Assembly: GCF_004168205.1 (NCBI RefSeq)
Contig: NZ_RCYB01000050.1
Span: 1-15,915 of the forward strand
Source: Catenibacterium sp. co_0103
GTDB lineage: Bacteria > Bacillota_I > Bacilli_A > Erysipelotrichales > Coprobacillaceae
DNA: 15,915 bases
Reading direction: 5' to 3'
Under the pieces are notes generated by a model. The model searched no databases, had not been told where the DNA came from, and saw only the letters and a program-made list of their open reading frames with translations. Shown here one piece after another: positions 14,539 through 15,915 of this stretch. The translations under genes and the position numbers were made by a program. The stretch's first letter is position 1; each line of letters starts with the position of its first letter.

Positions 14539-15774
14539 ATGAATACGAAAAATTGTTTTATTGGTCAGTCTGGTGGGCCTACGGTTGCCATCAACGCCTC
14601 TCTTGCAGGTGTTATTACTCAATGCCAGGAAGAAGGATTTACTCATATTTATGGTATGGTTAATGGTATCCAGGGACTATTAGAAGATCACTTCATGGAT
14701 CTAGGTACAACATTTAATTCTGAGGAAAAAATTGATGCATTAAAGCATTCCCCAGCAATGTATTTAGGAAGCTGTCGTTATAAGCTGCCTACAGTAAGTG
14801 ATGATAAAGACACTTACGACTTGTTATTTAAAAAATTTAATGATTTAGAAATCACTGATTTCTTCTATATTGGTGGAAATGATTCTATGGACACTGTGGC
14901 TAAACTTGCAGCTTATGGTGAAACAATCAATTCCCCTATTCACTTCATTGGGATTCCAAAGACTATCGATAATGATTTGATGGGTACAGATCACACTCCA
15001 GGCTTTGGTTCAGCTGCAAAGTATGTTGCAAGTTCTATGTTAGAAATTGCTTATGATTCTTCTATCTATAAGCTAGATGCGATTACTATTGTAGAAATCA
15101 TGGGACGTAATGCAGGTTGGTTAACTGCTGCGAGTGCACTTGCAAGAACTGAATGTAATGATGCCCCTGATCTCATTTATTTACCGGAAGTCGTATTTGA
15201 TAAAGAACGTTTCTTAAAGGATATTGAAGAAAAGTTCAAAGAAAAGTCTTCTATCATGATTGCAGTAAGTGAAGGTATTCATGATGAAAACGGAAACTTC
15301 TTAGACAGTGGTGATTCACAGCAGTATGATGCATTTGGTCATCCAATCCATTTTGGTACTGGTAAGGTATTAGAAAATATCTGTAAAGAACATTTTGGAT
15401 GCAAAGTAAGAAGTATCGAATTAAATGTACTACAAAGATGTGCAATGCATATTGCCTCTAAAGTAGATATTGATGAGTCTTTCTTTATTGGTAAAAAGGC
15501 TGTAGAAACAGCACTTGCTGATCATACAAATGTTATGATGGGGGTTAAGAGAACTAGCAATGATCCATATACTGCAGAATGTATCTATAGTAATGTACAA
15601 GATATTGCGAACCTAGAACAGAAAGTTCCAGCAGAATGGATTACTAAAGAAGGTAATGATATCACTCAAGAACTTTATGATTACTTATATCCATTAATTC
15701 AGGGGAAAATTGCTATTACTTATAAGAATGGTATTCCTTCATATATCGATATTGCCCATTTAAAAGAAAATTAA
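14539..15774 (+). CDS. pfp: Diphosphate-dependent 6-phosphofructokinase (PPi-PFK type)
   Basis: The enzyme phosphorylates fructose 6-phosphate to fructose 1,6-bisphosphate, predicted to use pyrophosphate instead of ATP and to be reversible. The 411-aa length matches the PPi-PFK group of about 400-420 aa rather than the 320-aa bacterial ATP enzyme. The phosphate-donor residues are diagnostic: GGNDS (112-116) has Asp115 where ATP enzymes have Gly (GGDGS), and PKTIDND (140-146) has Lys141 where ATP enzymes have Gly. D144 is the predicted catalytic base, MGRNAG (188-193) binds the sugar phosphate, and QSGGP (10-14) is the donor loop. The gene is monocistronic, with an optimal ribosome site and a strong terminator. 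The donor preference is inferred from these residues, not measured. Confidence 0.92.
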   Translation: MNTKNCFIGQSGGPTVAINASLAGVITQCQEEGFTHIYGMVNGIQGLLEDHFMDLGTTFNSEEKIDALKHSPAMYLGSCRYKLPTVSDDKDTYDLLFKKFNDLEITDFFYIGGNDSMDTVAKLAAYGETINSPIHFIGIPKTIDNDLMGTDHTPGFGSAAKYVASSMLEIAYDSSIYKLDAITIVEIMGRNAGWLTAASALARTECNDAPDLIYLPEVVFDKERFLKDIEEKFKEKSSIMIAVSEGIHDENGNFLDSGDSQQYDAFGHPIHFGTGKVLENICKEHFGCKVRSIELNVLQRCAMHIASKVDIDESFFIGKKAVETALADHTNVMMGVKRTSNDPYTAECIYSNVQDIANLEQKVPAEWITKEGNDITQELYDYLYPLIQGKIAITYKNGIPSYIDIAHLKEN

Positions 15775-15779
15775 GAACT

Positions 15780-15810
15780 AATAAAGTCCCTTAAATGGGA
15801 CTTTATTTAT
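15780..15810 (+). terminator. Intrinsic terminator of the phosphofructokinase gene
   Basis: AATAAAGTCCC (15780-15790) pairs perfectly over 11 bases with GGGACTTTATT (15797-15807) around the loop TTAAAT, followed by a T-rich stretch. It starts six bases after the stop codon. Confidence 0.85.
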
Positions 15811-15837
15811 TTGTAGTTTAATTTTATGTATTTTTTT

Positions 15838-15904
15838 GTGTCAACCGAAATTGATAATGTCTCAAAAATAATCAAACATTAGCACCACAACGGTGCTTTT
15901 GTTT
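15838..15904 (+). other. Window-edge hairpin and possible mobile-element border
   Basis: AGCACC (15881-15886) pairs with GGTGCT (15892-15897) around a five-base loop and is followed by TTTGTTTT, the form of an intrinsic terminator, although no gene precedes it closely. Just upstream, TGTCAACC and TTGATAATGTC (15839-15861) form a loose inverted pair reminiscent of insertion-sequence ends. No transposase is visible before the window ends, so the assignment is weak. Confidence 0.25.
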
Positions 15905-15915
15905 TGCAGCATAAT

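Noticed and set aside
15254..15445. Minus-strand open frame inside the phosphofructokinase gene
   Set aside because: Antisense to conserved enzyme sequence and without supporting signals.
1..15915. CRISPR array, tRNA or rRNA genes, prophage or intact transposase
   Set aside because: No regularly spaced repeats, cloverleaf-like sequence, rRNA-like stretch or transposase/integrase frame was seen on either strand.

Overview
The window looks like a chromosomal segment of a low-GC, strictly anaerobic Firmicute, most likely an Erysipelotrichia/Coprobacillaceae-type gut bacterium. The reasons are AT-rich DNA, a Firmicutes-type SUF operon with SufU, a single-chain pyruvate:ferredoxin oxidoreductase, a PPi-type phosphofructokinase and PrsA-like secreted proteins. 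The lineage is inferred from gene content; no rRNA or other taxonomic marker is present. No tRNA, rRNA, CRISPR array, riboswitch or intact mobile element was seen.

Layout. (1) 91-1551, minus: a HEAT-repeat/methyltransferase fusion with its own extended -10 promoter and a terminator at the left edge. (2) 1618-6898, minus: the iron-sulfur assembly operon sufC-sufD-sufS-sufU-sufB, followed by a 5-formyltetrahydrofolate cyclo-ligase gene. Neighbouring genes overlap or nearly touch, and a terminator overlaps the last stop codon. (3) 7052-8970, plus: two tandem PrsA/SurA-like extracytoplasmic proteins, one a lipoprotein and one membrane-anchored, divergent from sufC. (4) 9021-9428, plus: a HIT-family hydrolase convergent with a small four-cysteine protein (9506-9727, minus); both share a strong bidirectional terminator. 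(5) 9850-13383, minus: pyruvate:ferredoxin oxidoreductase. (6) 13384-14538: an unusual block with two small unrecognised overlapping genes on the minus strand and scraps of decayed coding sequence, bounded by two near-identical 25-bp direct repeats. (7) 14539-15774, plus: a PPi-dependent-type phosphofructokinase, whose promoter contains a perfect 16-bp palindrome.

How it fits together. The SUF proteins build Fe-S clusters, and the oxidoreductase is a major client with three predicted [4Fe-4S] sites. The phosphofructokinase and the oxidoreductase are the committed glycolytic step and the pyruvate-to-acetyl-CoA step of an energy-thrifty fermentation. They are divergently transcribed; removing one repeat plus the intervening block would leave them sharing a normal 158-bp intergenic region.

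The most interesting signals are the repeat-bounded block between the two fermentation genes, the palindromic operator candidate at the phosphofructokinase promoter, the tandem PrsA-like proteins lacking the parvulin histidines, and a consistent promoter layout predicting 5' leaders of only about 11-23 nt for seven transcripts. No clearly new multi-gene system was found.
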